Of a DNA stretch of 64,000 bases, positions 24,846 through 34,305 are shown piece by piece (position 1 is the stretch's first letter; every line of letters starts with the position of its first letter). Source of the stretch: Bdellovibrionales bacterium. GTDB taxonomy: Bacteria; Bdellovibrionota; Bdellovibrionia; Bdellovibrionales; JAMPXM01. A model generated the notes under the pieces. It was not told the DNA's origin. It searched no databases and worked only from the letters and a program-made list of their open reading frames with translations. The stretch lies in NCBI GenBank assembly GCA_016713885.1, contig JADJOF010000006.1, positions 1 to 64,000 on the forward strand, in the 5' to 3' direction. A program made the translations under genes and the position numbers.

Positions 24846-27364
24846 TGCCGGCACTTAATCGGTTCATTGTAACTGAGATTCGGCGCTCGATCCGCTCGGC
24901 CGGTGCGATTCTTGCGGTTCTAAGCTTAGGCCTTATCGGTCCACTTTTGACCGATGTTTTGCGAAGCTCGGTTAAGGCATTTTTAAAAGAGAACGCACGC
25001 CACGTGTTGACGGCCGATATCGCGGTCAGCGCTTTTCGCCCGATCAGCGACGACGAAGTGGCGAATGTCGGTCGTCGTTTTAAAGTTGAGCGGAGCACTC
25101 GTGAAATCGAGTTTGTCTCCATGGTGGCGGGGCGCGATGCCAAAAGTCTTTTGCTTGAAGTGCACGCCGTCGATGCTGAATTTCCTTTGATCGGTCAGTT
25201 TGAATTCGACTCGACACAGCCAGCCGAGAACCCGAAACTGGTAAGTGGCGATGTGTGGCTCAGTCGAGACGCGGCGACAGCGCTTGGCTATAAGCAAGGC
25301 GATGAATTGAGGATCGGTCACGCGACCTTCCGCATCGCACGTCTTCTGACTGGAACACCCGGGATGAGTCGAACGGCTTTTGGTTTGGCGCCGCGAGCCT
25401 ATGTTCCACGCCAGGGTGTTGAGGCGACGGGGCTTTTTGGTTTTGGGAGTCAGGTTCAGCACCGCGCCTATTTTACGTTTCGCGGAGATGTGGCTGTTGG
25501 TGAGACCGAGATCAAATCGGTGTTGCCAGATCCAGACCTCTTTGTGCGCACGCCCGATGACTCAACTCAGGGTATCGAGCGATTCACGCAGTCAGTTTCG
25601 CTGCATTTAGCATTGGTTTCGGTCTGCTTGTTTTCGATGGGTTGGCTTGCTGCGTTTTACATCATTCGCGTGCAGGCCATTCAGCGCGTTCAGCGTGGCG
25701 TTGTGGCGTTGGTCTTTGGCGCGAGCTACCGGATGCTCGTCTGGCTTGAGCTCGTCCGCGTGATTTTGATGACGGCACTTGCGTCGCTTCTTGCGCTCGC
25801 CTTTGTGGAGACGATTTTGATTCCACTTGAGCCGTGGTTGGCTCGGCAAATTCAGACTCAAATTGCGCTGCCGTTTCATTTGCGGACATCTTGGGTGACG
25901 GTTGGACTTTTGCTTGCGGTCTCTGTGGCTTCGGGTTTTTTGTTTACACTGCCCTTCGCGATGCGCTTGCGCTCGGCGCGCCTTGTTCAGCTGTTTTCAG
26001 AATCGGCGGTTCAAGAGGATCATAGTAGCGAGAGTCGCACTAGCGATCGCGCGCTATGGCTTGTGCTGGGTATCGGTCTCTTCGCGCTGCTCTTCGCGGT
26101 CGCTGTTCGCTTGACGGGTGATGAGCTTCGGGGACTGCAGATCACGGGGTTGCTGGCGGTTGTGACGGTGATCTTGCTCTTCACGGGTGCTTGTCTTTTT
26201 CGTGGAATCGGTATTTTGGGGCAAAGGTTTACTCGTTATCGCCTTCTCGGTCTGCAACTGTCGCGTTCGCGTTTTGTCGTCAGACTGTCGTTTATGGCCA
26301 TTGCATTCTCGACATTTGTGACGGTCGCCATTGGGCAAACGATGCTGTCGCTTGGCTCGGAGTTTAAGGAGAGCGCTCGAGTCAGCGCCCTTCCTGATTT
26401 TTTTGCCTTTAATATTCCTGAGGCCGAGATCGAGGCACTTTCGGTTTGGAGTGAAAACCGAGGGCTCAAGCTTGAGCATCTGTCGCCGATGATTTTGGCG
26501 AGGCTCACGAAAAAAAATGACCTCCCGATGAAGGGAGATCGCTTTGAACGCTTCCCGGTTCGCGTCACTTGGCGTGAGAAGCTCTTGGAATCAGAGACTC
26601 TGGTGGAGGGCGAGCGTCTACCGACACGGTTCAATGCCGACGTTCAGACGCTGCCTTACTTGAGTGTCGAATCGCGGTTTGCCGAGCAAAATGACCTTAA
26701 ACTCGGCGACCGTCTTGAGTTCGACGTGCAGGGTGTGCCGATGGTCGCAGAAATTCGCAATTTTCGTCGCGTGCGTTGGGCCGATTTCAATCCCAACTTC
26801 TTCATTTCCTTTCAAGCCGGTGTGCTTGAGGATGCGCCGAAAACGTGGCTCGCCAACTTACGTGTGCCCGACCGCACGGCTCGCGCGCAAGTTCAGTCGG
26901 ATCTTGTGCGCCGCTTTCCTGATCTCTCGGTCATTGATGTTGGCCAAACTTTGGAGCGAGTGATGGGAATCGTGCGAGCGGTTTTGGGGCCGGCGGAGGG
27001 GGCGGCAATGGTCACATCGCTATTTTCACTCTTGGTGCTGGCGAGTATTGTCGGTCACTCGACAGAGCTCCGTGCTCGAGAGATGAATCTGCTTCGCATC
27101 CTTGGGGCTGAGCCGCGCCGCGTCCGAAGTCTTTACCGCTCGGAGTTCATCGTTGCCGGTTTTCTGGGCGCTTTGGTGGGCGGAGGCTTGGGAATCGCAG
27201 GAACAGCCTGGCTTTTGAGTCGTTTATTTGAGCTCTCGTCGAGTTTTAATCTTATGCGCTTGGGGGTGGCGGTGGTGCTTCCGACACTCGCAATGGCCCT
27301 CATTGGCGATTGGCTGTATTTTCGGGTCGCACGAGGGCTTGGATTCGTCGGCCGGGTCGTGTAG
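24842..27364 (+). CDS. FtsX-like ABC transporter permease (YbbP type)
   Basis: About 840 residues, starting at GTG 24842 or the adjacent ATG 24845, overlapping the end of the ATPase gene. It has an N-terminal membrane segment (SAGAILAVLSLGLIGPLL), a large periplasmic MacB-like domain, then two groups of membrane helices separated by a second periplasmic domain (about residues 500-690), a duplicated FtsX architecture like YbbP. The final FtsX unit shows AREMNLLRILGAEPRRVRSL. With the ATPase and the TesA-like esterase it forms a conserved unit for envelope lipid or lipoprotein handling. Confidence 0.88.
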   Translation: MMPALNRFIVTEIRRSIRSAGAILAVLSLGLIGPLLTDVLRSSVKAFLKENARHVLTADIAVSAFRPISDDEVANVGRRFKVERSTREIEFVSMVAGRDAKSLLLEVHAVDAEFPLIGQFEFDSTQPAENPKLVSGDVWLSRDAATALGYKQGDELRIGHATFRIARLLTGTPGMSRTAFGLAPRAYVPRQGVEATGLFGFGSQVQHRAYFTFRGDVAVGETEIKSVLPDPDLFVRTPDDSTQGIERFTQSVSLHLALVSVCLFSMGWLAAFYIIRVQAIQRVQRGVVALVFGASYRMLVWLELVRVILMTALASLLALAFVETILIPLEPWLARQIQTQIALPFHLRTSWVTVGLLLAVSVASGFLFTLPFAMRLRSARLVQLFSESAVQEDHSSESRTSDRALWLVLGIGLFALLFAVAVRLTGDELRGLQITGLLAVVTVILLFTGACLFRGIGILGQRFTRYRLLGLQLSRSRFVVRLSFMAIAFSTFVTVAIGQTMLSLGSEFKESARVSALPDFFAFNIPEAEIEALSVWSENRGLKLEHLSPMILARLTKKNDLPMKGDRFERFPVRVTWREKLLESETLVEGERLPTRFNADVQTLPYLSVESRFAEQNDLKLGDRLEFDVQGVPMVAEIRNFRRVRWADFNPNFFISFQAGVLEDAPKTWLANLRVPDRTARAQVQSDLVRRFPDLSVIDVGQTLERVMGIVRAVLGPAEGAAMVTSLFSLLVLASIVGHSTELRAREMNLLRILGAEPRRVRSLYRSEFIVAGFLGALVGGGLGIAGTAWLLSRLFELSSSFNLMRLGVAVVLPTLAMALIGDWLYFRVARGLGFVGRVV

Positions 27365-27416
27365 AAACTTGGTCATGCAGAATTCTTCAAACTTCGAAAA
27401 TAAGCGTGGTGGATTG

Positions 27417-28016
27417 ATGAAGTGGGCGGCCGTGAACGAGGCGAAATTACCGACGGTAACAGCATACTGGGTTGCGGCTTTAGTCTTGGCTTTGGCGGTT
27501 CTGTCGCGATTTCTCCCTCATCCCGATAACGTTTCGCCGATGCTGGCGGCATCGCTTGTTGCGGGTTTGGTGTTGGGGCGCGGGCGCACTTTGCAGGCGA
27601 CACTGATGACGGCGCTGGCGATGATTCTCTCGGATATCGTGATTGGGTTTCACAGCACCGCAGTTTTTGTCTATGCGGGTATGGGACTTGCGGCCTTAGT
27701 TTCAAGCCAAGCCGCACCGTGGATCCTCTCATCACCCCAAGTCGCCAACCGTTTTGGTCGCTCGTTGCTGAGCTCGGCGCTAGCGAGTATTGCCGGAAGT
27801 TTCATTTTCTTTTTGATCAGCAATTTGGGAGTTTGGCTCGTCGGTGAGCTCTATCCGATGACGGCGAGTGGCTTTGTTGCGTGTTACGCGATGGCCCTTC
27901 CTTTCTTTGCGAAGAGTCTGCTCGGCGACTTCGTCTTTGGAACGGCAATGCTTGTTGCGGTGAGCTCTGCCGTCGTTCGTTTTCGTGGAGCTTTGAGGTT
28001 GAGTTATGCCCGATAA
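27417..28016 (+). CDS. DUF6580-like multi-pass membrane protein
   Basis: 199 residues from the ATG at 27417, preceded by GGTGG; an upstream in-frame ATG at 27375 is possible. Five to six hydrophobic segments are visible. The motif SRFLPHPDNVSPMLAASLVAG near the start matches DUF6580 proteins, which resemble the substrate-binding (S) components of ECF transporters, so vitamin or metal uptake is possible but unproven. Its stop overlaps the start of the ferredoxin gene by 11 bases. Confidence 0.7.
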   Translation: MKWAAVNEAKLPTVTAYWVAALVLALAVLSRFLPHPDNVSPMLAASLVAGLVLGRGRTLQATLMTALAMILSDIVIGFHSTAVFVYAGMGLAALVSSQAAPWILSSPQVANRFGRSLLSSALASIAGSFIFFLISNLGVWLVGELYPMTASGFVACYAMALPFFAKSLLGDFVFGTAMLVAVSSAVVRFRGALRLSYAR

Positions 28017-28239
28017 GAAGGATCAGTGGCCGCAGAATCAAAAGGGCCGCTTTTACGTCGATAAGACCTGTATTGCCTGCGATGCGTGCTGTATCGCTGC
28101 GCCTGACAATTTCAAAATGCACGAAGAAGACGGGCATGCCTATCTGTCGAAGCAGCCGGCCTCTCCACAAGAAGAAGAGCAGTGTCGCGAAGCGATGTCG
28201 GGCTGTCCTGTCGAAGCAATTGGTGACGACGGCGAATAG
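28006..28239 (+). CDS. Small [4Fe-4S] ferredoxin
   Basis: 77 residues. One cluster is indicated by CIACDACCIAAPDNF (CxxCxxC spacing) and the distant CREAMSGCPVEAI, the arrangement of monocluster [4Fe-4S] ferredoxins. An acidic region (HEEDGHAYL) lies between. It is an electron carrier in the cytoplasm, with the partner unknown. It is translationally coupled to the DUF6580 gene. Confidence 0.88.
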   Translation: MPDKKDQWPQNQKGRFYVDKTCIACDACCIAAPDNFKMHEEDGHAYLSKQPASPQEEEQCREAMSGCPVEAIGDDGE

Positions 28240-28298
28240 TCGCCGGCTTTCTCTCGAACGTGTTGACGCCATTGGCCTCTCGCTTTTAAGTGGGCGCC

Positions 28299-29363
28299 AT
28301 GGAAGTCCGGTCCTCTCAGCACATGGTAAAGGGTTTAGCTGGTCGGACTGCCGACCAGACGGACTTTTCACGTCTGGCGCGAGACTTGGTGCGGGTGCTT
28401 CGAGAGCCGCTATCACAGGCGCAGGCGAGCCGTCAGATTGGTTACTCGTTCAATAAGCTCAATCGACTTGAAACGGGGCTGAATGCCGTTAAGTGGAGTG
28501 ATGTTGTCGACCTCTGCGATTTGGCTGGCATCGATTTGTGCCAGGCCTTTTTCAATGTCTACTTTCTTAAGATTGAAGATCCTCGCGATACGAAGACGCT
28601 TTTGTTGCGCCTTTTGCCATTGTTGGCTGGTGGGGACTATCGCATGGCCGATGTCGCTCAAGCGGTCAACGTTCACCCTTCGGTGGCTCGCCGTTGGCTT
28701 CACGGAGACGTGGTGCCGGATTTTGAGAAAATTTTAGCGCTGCTTTATTACTACACTCAGCAGACCATGGTGGCTTGGCTGCTGCAGATCTTAGGGCATC
28801 GTCCCTTCCCTGAAGCGCAAGGCTTGTTCCTGGAGGTCGATGCGAGTCGCAAGGTGGAGACTTCATATCCCTACGCTTGTGCGGTTGAGGCGGTGTTTTG
28901 GCTGGAGTCGTATCAGCAGCTTGAGACTCATTCTGATGAGTTTGTCGCAGAAAAAACGCGTCTGCCTCTTGCTGTTGTACAGGGGTTGCTGCCAACGCTT
29001 GTTGCCGCTCGGCAGATCGAGCTTGTCGACGGTAAGTACCGCTCGCTGCACACGACGATTAACTTGAATGGAGCGTCCCGGCGCGAGTTTTTGACCATGG
29101 CCAAATATTGGAACGATCGCACGCGCCTGTGGCTTGGATATGGCGATCAATCGCCGCTCAATCGCGGCGGTAACCCGAATACGCTCAGCTATCGAATCGT
29201 TCCGACGTCGAAGGCTGCGGCGTCCAAAATTACCGAAATCTTAGCGCGTGCGAATGCCGAGATTCTTGCGGCCGTCGAACAGGACGAAGGCCCGGTGACT
29301 GAGATTCGAGCGGTTCTGGCCTACCACTTCGGGGTCGATGACATCGAGGCTATTCATTACTAA
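28299..29363 (+). CDS. HTH regulator with DUF4423-like C-terminus
   Basis: About 354 residues from the ATG at 28299 (start uncertain; ATG 28323 is also in frame). A first XRE-type helix-turn-helix covers LSQAQASRQIGYSFNKLNRL. A second DNA-binding-like element follows at MADVAQAVNVHPSVARRWLHG. The C-terminal half (ACAVEAVFWLESYQQLETH, AEKTRLPLAVVQGLLPTLV, GASRREFLTMAKYWNDRT) resembles the DUF4423 region of TIGR02147-type regulators common in Bdellovibrionota and Fibrobacteres. Its targets are unknown. Confidence 0.7.
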   Translation: MEVRSSQHMVKGLAGRTADQTDFSRLARDLVRVLREPLSQAQASRQIGYSFNKLNRLETGLNAVKWSDVVDLCDLAGIDLCQAFFNVYFLKIEDPRDTKTLLLRLLPLLAGGDYRMADVAQAVNVHPSVARRWLHGDVVPDFEKILALLYYYTQQTMVAWLLQILGHRPFPEAQGLFLEVDASRKVETSYPYACAVEAVFWLESYQQLETHSDEFVAEKTRLPLAVVQGLLPTLVAARQIELVDGKYRSLHTTINLNGASRREFLTMAKYWNDRTRLWLGYGDQSPLNRGGNPNTLSYRIVPTSKAAASKITEILARANAEILAAVEQDEGPVTEIRAVLAYHFGVDDIEAIHY

Positions 29364-29443
29364 AATCGGAACATGAGTTCCTATTTCAGTCATTGCAGTG
29401 CTGACTTCTCGCGAAGCCGGCGTTTGCCCCTTCTAATAAGGGC

Positions 29444-30200
29444 ATGTCGATTGATGCTCAGCTTGATAAGCCAAAGGTTACGCCGATGAATATTCCGAAT
29501 GCTTCGCCTGGTGTGCCGTTTGACTACGGCGTTGCATTTTCCCGAACTCTCGGGTGGATCACTGGCTACGAAGCGCAGGTGCTTCGCAAAAAACGCGTTG
29601 CTGTGGCCGGGCTTGGTGGCGTTGGTGGGCATTACTGCGAGGTTCTGGCGCGGCTTGGTGTAGGGGCCTTTACGGTCGCCGATTTTGATCGCTTTGGAAT
29701 TGAGAATATGAATCGGCAGGCGGGCGCTTCGATGAATACCCTCGGCGAGCCTAAAGCCGACGTGATGACCCGCCGAGTTTTGGCGATTAACCCTGAGGCT
29801 GATGTTCGTGTTTTCGATAAGGGTCTAACGGCTGAGAACATCGACGAATTTCTGAAAGATGTTGATCTCTATGTCGACGGCCTTGATTTCTTTGTTCTCG
29901 ATCTTCGCTTCCAGCTTTTTGAGGCGCTGGAGAGAAAGGGAATTCCCTATGTGACGGTTGCTCCGCTTGGGATGGGAGCGTCGATGGTTTACTTTGATCA
30001 AAAGTCGATGGGATTCAAAAAGTACTTTGCTCTTAAACCGGGACTTTCACCTTGGCCGCGGTGGAATTGTTCGGGCGCCACAGTCGATGCATTTTGATTC
30101 TTATACGAATTCGCTCAGCAAGGTTCGGCTCTGGTTTGGCGGCTATGGTCCGCTGCAGTGGCTTAAGCGCTATATTATTCGCAAAGTCGTTATGAAGTAA
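29444..30200 (+). pseudogene. ThiF-family adenylyltransferase with internal deletion
   Basis: The ATG at 29444 opens a ThiF/MoeB/E1-like domain: VAVAGLGGVGGHYCEVLARL (nucleotide-binding Gly loop), FTVADFDRFGIENMNRQ (Asp and Arg/Asn motif), VDLYVDGLDFF, and VTVAPLGMGASMVYFDQKSM. After FALKPGL the frame ends at 30097, but the family's C-terminus (LGRGGIVRAPQSMHFDSY and the basic tail ending VVMK) is present in another frame up to 30200. The expected middle of about 65-70 residues, including the conserved Cys-containing region, is absent. So about 200 bases are missing and the frame is shifted at about 30048. Relatives are often fused to, or encoded with, a nitroreductase; one is present at 53375-54547. 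The 3' end overlaps the MscS gene by 11 bases. Confidence 0.75.
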
Positions 30201-31014
30201 CGTGTGCGGTCAGTGGTCGATGTAAAACGGTCTGGGTTGGGAATGGGATCTCGACGCCGCTGGCCTTCAACGCCAGTTCGATGGCCTGATAGAGTTCACT
30301 TGGAAGACCGGGGACGCTTTCGGTCGGTGTCCATAGCTGAATCGTGAAATCGATCGATGAAGCGCCTAGGCCTTTGACCAGAATCAGCGGTACTGGTTCG
30401 CGCAACGTCTCGGGATGAGCGAGGACCGTTTGTTTGAGAAGCTCCGAGACAAATGCGAGGTCGCTCCCGTAGGCGACACCGACCTCAACGTCGACCCGCC
30501 GAATGGGAAAATACGAGTAGTTGGTGATGTTCGATTTCACCAGTGTTTCGTTGGGGACACGGATCATCAAATTCGTAAAAGTGCGAATTTTTGTCGACAT
30601 AAGGTCGATCGCAATGACTTCGCCACGAATTTCACCAACAGCGATGGTGTTGCCGACCACAAACGGACGCTCGAACATGAGAAAGAGTCCGCTGATGAGG
30701 TTTGAGGCTGATGTTTGAGCGGCAAAGCCGATGGCGACGGTCAAAACACCGGCGGCGCCGAGCAGGACTTTAAGATCAAATCCGAGGGTGTCGAGTGCTG
30801 CGGCGGTCGCGATCACCAAGAGGCCGTAGTAGGCAATGCGCTGAAACAACATGCGCTGTGATTGATCGAGCGTGCCCAGACGGCCAATGGCCGCGTGAGC
30901 GCGACGGGCAAGCAGAATTCCAAATAGCAAAATCGCAACGGCTGTGCTGAAATTGACGATGTGCCGTTTGGTGATGAGTTGCGAGAACTCCCGTGCCCAC
31001 TCTTGAAAAACCAT
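30190..31014 (-). CDS. Small-conductance mechanosensitive channel (MscS family)
   Basis: 274 residues. Three membrane segments are visible: residues about 21-38, 60-78 and the pore-lining third helix (KVLLGAAGVLTVAIGFAAQT, then SASNLISGLFLMFERPF). They are followed by the beta-domain VGNTIAVGEIRGEVIAIDLM and the C-terminal vestibule domain. The length fits the minimal MscS class. It releases solutes on osmotic downshock. It is followed upstream by a DUF432-like gene on the same strand (15-base gap), a pairing known for MscS homologues. Confidence 0.92.
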   Translation of the reverse strand: MVFQEWAREFSQLITKRHIVNFSTAVAILLFGILLARRAHAAIGRLGTLDQSQRMLFQRIAYYGLLVIATAAALDTLGFDLKVLLGAAGVLTVAIGFAAQTSASNLISGLFLMFERPFVVGNTIAVGEIRGEVIAIDLMSTKIRTFTNLMIRVPNETLVKSNITNYSYFPIRRVDVEVGVAYGSDLAFVSELLKQTVLAHPETLREPVPLILVKGLGASSIDFTIQLWTPTESVPGLPSELYQAIELALKASGVEIPFPTQTVLHRPLTAHVTS

Positions 31015-31029
31015 CGAGTCTCTTCCTTT

Positions 31030-31935
31030 TTAGCCGCGCTCTTTAAAAAAGTTTTTAAAATTCTTCAGAGCCAGTTCGTTGATACTCGCTCGTTCCTGTG
31101 CGCGTGGGTTCGCAACGAGTTGGATGAACTGCGACGGGCCTGCCTCGCGCGGAAGGCTGCGATCCGATTGAAAGCTATTGTGTTCATCACCTCTTGCATC
31201 AATGGTGATCGAGTCAGTCCAAAACCCGGTCTGCGGAGAGTGAAAGAGAGAGAGGCGGCTACAGGGAATGAGAACTCGATCGACCGTCAGCGGTGTTCCG
31301 TTGACGTTTCGAACGGTGAGTGCGGCCCGCGCTTGATCGGCACGGGGATGGGTCTCATCGAGAGCACTGTAAACAGTGGTGCGATTGATGCTGAGCGCGA
31401 GTTCGCCGTAGAGAGCATTCGGGCCGAACCAAGTCTTTGAAAAGGGCTCCAGCGGAACCGCGCAAATCACGCGTGAGCCACCGCTTTCGATCTTGATTTC
31501 GAGAGGAAGGCAGACTCCGAATGTCAGCTTTTCGTTTGGTTCAAGAGTGAGCGGCGTCGCAAAATAGACCGCGAGCGGGGCTTGTGGGAGAACAGGAGTA
31601 AAGATGAGATCGTCGGATGGCGACGGTTGCATCGTAGGCATCGCAAAAGCCTGAGTCTGAAACGGTGCCGGAATAAACGGCGAAAGAGGAGATGCGGGGC
31701 TTGGTGCGGAGCGAATGGCGGCGGCATCGCTTGGATTGGACAGATGGCGTTTACTGACGGTCGGTCCGCTCGCTGCTGCATTCACGACAGAACTGGTGGT
31801 ACGCGTGGCGTGACGCCAGCTCACACTGAACTCAGAGCTGGTTCGCTCAATCAAGAGATCGAGTGAACCGATTTGCCAAAACTGGGCTGTTCGAATGCGA
31901 AGCGAGGTCCGTCCCCACCAGGTCTCATTGGACAT
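31030..31935 (-). CDS. DUF432-like protein
   Basis: 301 residues, soluble, starting at the ATG at 31935. The recognisable part is VYFATPLTLEPNEKLTFGVC followed by LPLEIKI and CAVPLEPFSKTWFGPNALYG, which resembles DUF432 proteins, whose genes often neighbour mscS. A Pro/Ser/Ala-rich linker (about residues 60-115) interrupts the N-terminal domain. The function is unknown; the location suggests a role in osmotic or phosphate homeostasis. It is divergent from ppk1, with only about 50 bases between them. Confidence 0.6.
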   Translation of the reverse strand: MSNETWWGRTSLRIRTAQFWQIGSLDLLIERTSSEFSVSWRHATRTTSSVVNAAASGPTVSKRHLSNPSDAAAIRSAPSPASPLSPFIPAPFQTQAFAMPTMQPSPSDDLIFTPVLPQAPLAVYFATPLTLEPNEKLTFGVCLPLEIKIESGGSRVICAVPLEPFSKTWFGPNALYGELALSINRTTVYSALDETHPRADQARAALTVRNVNGTPLTVDRVLIPCSRLSLFHSPQTGFWTDSITIDARGDEHNSFQSDRSLPREAGPSQFIQLVANPRAQERASINELALKNFKNFFKERG

Positions 31936-31986
31936 TGTGAGGGGCAGGCTACCATCCCGCTTCTGAGTTGTGTACGGGAGAAACGA

Positions 31987-34305
31987 GTGTCTATACTGAA
32001 TCCGATGTCGAAAAATAAAGCGCCTTCGGGCTCGTCTTCTGGATCGTCTTCTGGCTCGGTGCGAAAAGCGGGCAAGGGGCCGGCTCGCAAGATTTCACAG
32101 GGTACCAGTAAGGCTGTTGGCAAGCGCAAGAAGGTTCACCGGGCCGATCTGGTGGCCGATGGTCGCGCCGATGAGCGTGCAACGGGCGGCGTGGAGTTTC
32201 TCAATCGCGAAATCGAGTGGCTTGAATTCAACAATCGCGTTTTAGCGGAGGCGCTTGATGAACGCACACCGCTGCTTGAACGTGTGCGCTTTCACGGTAT
32301 TTTCACTTCCAACCTGGATGAATTTTATATGAAGCGAATTGATGGTTTGCGCCATCAGGTCGCGATGGGATCGAAACGTGTAAACGGTGGGCTGACGGCC
32401 GCTCAGCAGCTCGCCTTAATTCGAAAAAAAGTTCTGGATCAACAACGTCGCCAGGCAGAGAATTTTCAAAAATCCCTGCGACCGGAGCTCAAGAAGAATG
32501 GCATTGAGCTCTTGAGCTGGTCGCAGTTGACGACGGCCGAGCGTGCCTATGCCACGCGCTACTATCGCCAAAATGTGTTTCCGGTGTTGACTCCATTGGC
32601 GGTCGACCCGGGATTGCCGTTCCCCTTTATTTCCAATCTTTCGGTTTCACTGGCGGTGACGCTCCGTCATCCTGAAAAAGAAGAAAAGCTCTTTGCTCGA
32701 ATCAAAGTCCCGAAGATTTTCCCACAGTGGTTTCAGGTACGCACCGAGGCTCAGACTGAAGCGGCGCGCTTTGTTTCGCTCCTCGATGTGATCGAACACT
32801 GCCTGACGGACCTCTTCCCTGAGCTCGAAATTCTCGGTGTGATGCCGTTTAGAATCACGCGCAATTCTGAGGTCGAGCGCGAGGAGGAAGAAGCGGATGA
32901 CCTGCTTGAGATGGTTGCCGAAGAGCTCAAACAGCGTCGCTTTGGCGAAGTGGTTCGTCTTGAGCATGGTCCCAATCCCGATCCGTGGATGCTTCGCTTT
33001 TTGATGGACGAGCTTGAGCTCACCGAAGAGGAAGTCTACGAGGTCAACGGTCCTCTCGACTATGGCGACCTCAAGCCAATCGTCGATTTGCCGTTGCCAC
33101 TTTTGAAGTATGATCAATGGCACCCGCTGGTCCCGCCAGTTCTCGCGAACGAGCAGGTGAGCATACTGGATATTATTCGCGAACAAGATGTGTTGGTTCA
33201 TCACCCCTACGAGAGTTTTGGCGCAAGTGTGGAGCGTTTCATCCGGCAATCTGTCGAAGATGACGCTGTTTTGGCCATTAAGATGACTCTCTATCGCACT
33301 GGAGACGATTCCCCGTTTATTCCGCTTCTGATCCGCGCGGCCGAGTCGGGAAAGCAGGTCGTGGTTTTGATTGAGCTCAAAGCCCGCTTTGATGAAGAGC
33401 GAAATATCCACTGGGCGCAGCAGCTCGAAAACGCCGGCGTTCATGTCGTCTATGGTGTTGTCGGACTTAAGACGCATGCCAAAACCGCGCTGGTGATACG
33501 GCAAGAGGGCGAAACCGTTCGCAGCTACGCTCATCTGGGCACTGGAAATTATCATAAGCAGACCGCAAAGCTCTACACGGACGTCGGTTATTTCACCGCT
33601 CGGGCGGAGTTGACTGAAGATGTGGTTGAGCTCTTTCATTTTTTAACGGGGCGGAGCTTGAAGCGGCAGTATAAGAAACTGCTGGTTGCGCCGAGCGAGA
33701 TGAAACAGGGAATTTTGGATCGCATTCGCCGAGAAATTGAATTTGCGAAGGCGGGGCGTCCTGCGAGAATCATTGCGAAGTGCAATTCACTTGAAGAAAA
33801 AGATTTGGTGCGAGCTCTGTATGAGGCGTCGCAGGCCGGCGTTGAGGTTGAGCTGATTGTTCGCGGCTTTTGCTGTTTGCGGCCGCGGGTGCGAAAGATG
33901 AGCGAGCGAATTCGAGTGATTTCGGTGATCGGCCGGTTCCTTGAGCATTCACGCATTCTCTATTTTGCGGCTGGTTCGGCTGATCCGATGCAAGGTGAGT
34001 TCCTGATTGGATCCGCCGATCTCATGTATCGCAATCTCCTTGGGCGAATCGAAACGATGGCGCCGATTGAAGGTGTGCGTGAGAAAGAGCGTCTTTGGGA
34101 AATCCTTGATGTTCTGCTCTCGGATCGGCGTTCGTCGTGGGAGATGCAGGCCGATGGAACGTATGTTCAATACAAACCACGCACACAGGCTGAGCAAGAT
34201 GGAACCCATCGCCGTCTGATGTGGTCGACGAAGCAGAGGCATGCAAAAGAACTTGAGGAGCGGCCAGAAGTACGACCAGACGCGCCGTCGAGTGAATCCA
34301 CTTGA
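31987..34305 (+). CDS. ppk1: Polyphosphate kinase 1
   Basis: About 772 residues from a GTG at 31987, 6 bases after GGGAG; an in-frame ATG at 32005 is the alternative. It has an N-terminal Ser- and Lys-rich extension of about 65 residues, then the N domain (FLNREIEWLEFNNRVLAEA), H domain (GIFTSNLDEFYMKRIDGL) and the two phospholipase-D-like catalytic domains. The autophosphorylated His is in GLKTHAKTALVI, the second catalytic His in GRFLEHSRILYF, and YAHLGTGNYHKQTAKLYTD is the conserved motif. It polymerises the gamma-phosphate of ATP into polyphosphate. It overlaps the next gene (TTGA), forming an operon with a SixA-like phosphatase. Confidence 0.96.
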   Translation: MSILNPMSKNKAPSGSSSGSSSGSVRKAGKGPARKISQGTSKAVGKRKKVHRADLVADGRADERATGGVEFLNREIEWLEFNNRVLAEALDERTPLLERVRFHGIFTSNLDEFYMKRIDGLRHQVAMGSKRVNGGLTAAQQLALIRKKVLDQQRRQAENFQKSLRPELKKNGIELLSWSQLTTAERAYATRYYRQNVFPVLTPLAVDPGLPFPFISNLSVSLAVTLRHPEKEEKLFARIKVPKIFPQWFQVRTEAQTEAARFVSLLDVIEHCLTDLFPELEILGVMPFRITRNSEVEREEEEADDLLEMVAEELKQRRFGEVVRLEHGPNPDPWMLRFLMDELELTEEEVYEVNGPLDYGDLKPIVDLPLPLLKYDQWHPLVPPVLANEQVSILDIIREQDVLVHHPYESFGASVERFIRQSVEDDAVLAIKMTLYRTGDDSPFIPLLIRAAESGKQVVVLIELKARFDEERNIHWAQQLENAGVHVVYGVVGLKTHAKTALVIRQEGETVRSYAHLGTGNYHKQTAKLYTDVGYFTARAELTEDVVELFHFLTGRSLKRQYKKLLVAPSEMKQGILDRIRREIEFAKAGRPARIIAKCNSLEEKDLVRALYEASQAGVEVELIVRGFCCLRPRVRKMSERIRVISVIGRFLEHSRILYFAAGSADPMQGEFLIGSADLMYRNLLGRIETMAPIEGVREKERLWEILDVLLSDRRSSWEMQADGTYVQYKPRTQAEQDGTHRRLMWSTKQRHAKELEERPEVRPDAPSSEST

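Noticed and set aside
32647..33639. Minus-strand frame of about 330 codons inside ppk1
   Set aside because: ppk1 is unmistakable; the antisense frame has no start signal or family motifs.
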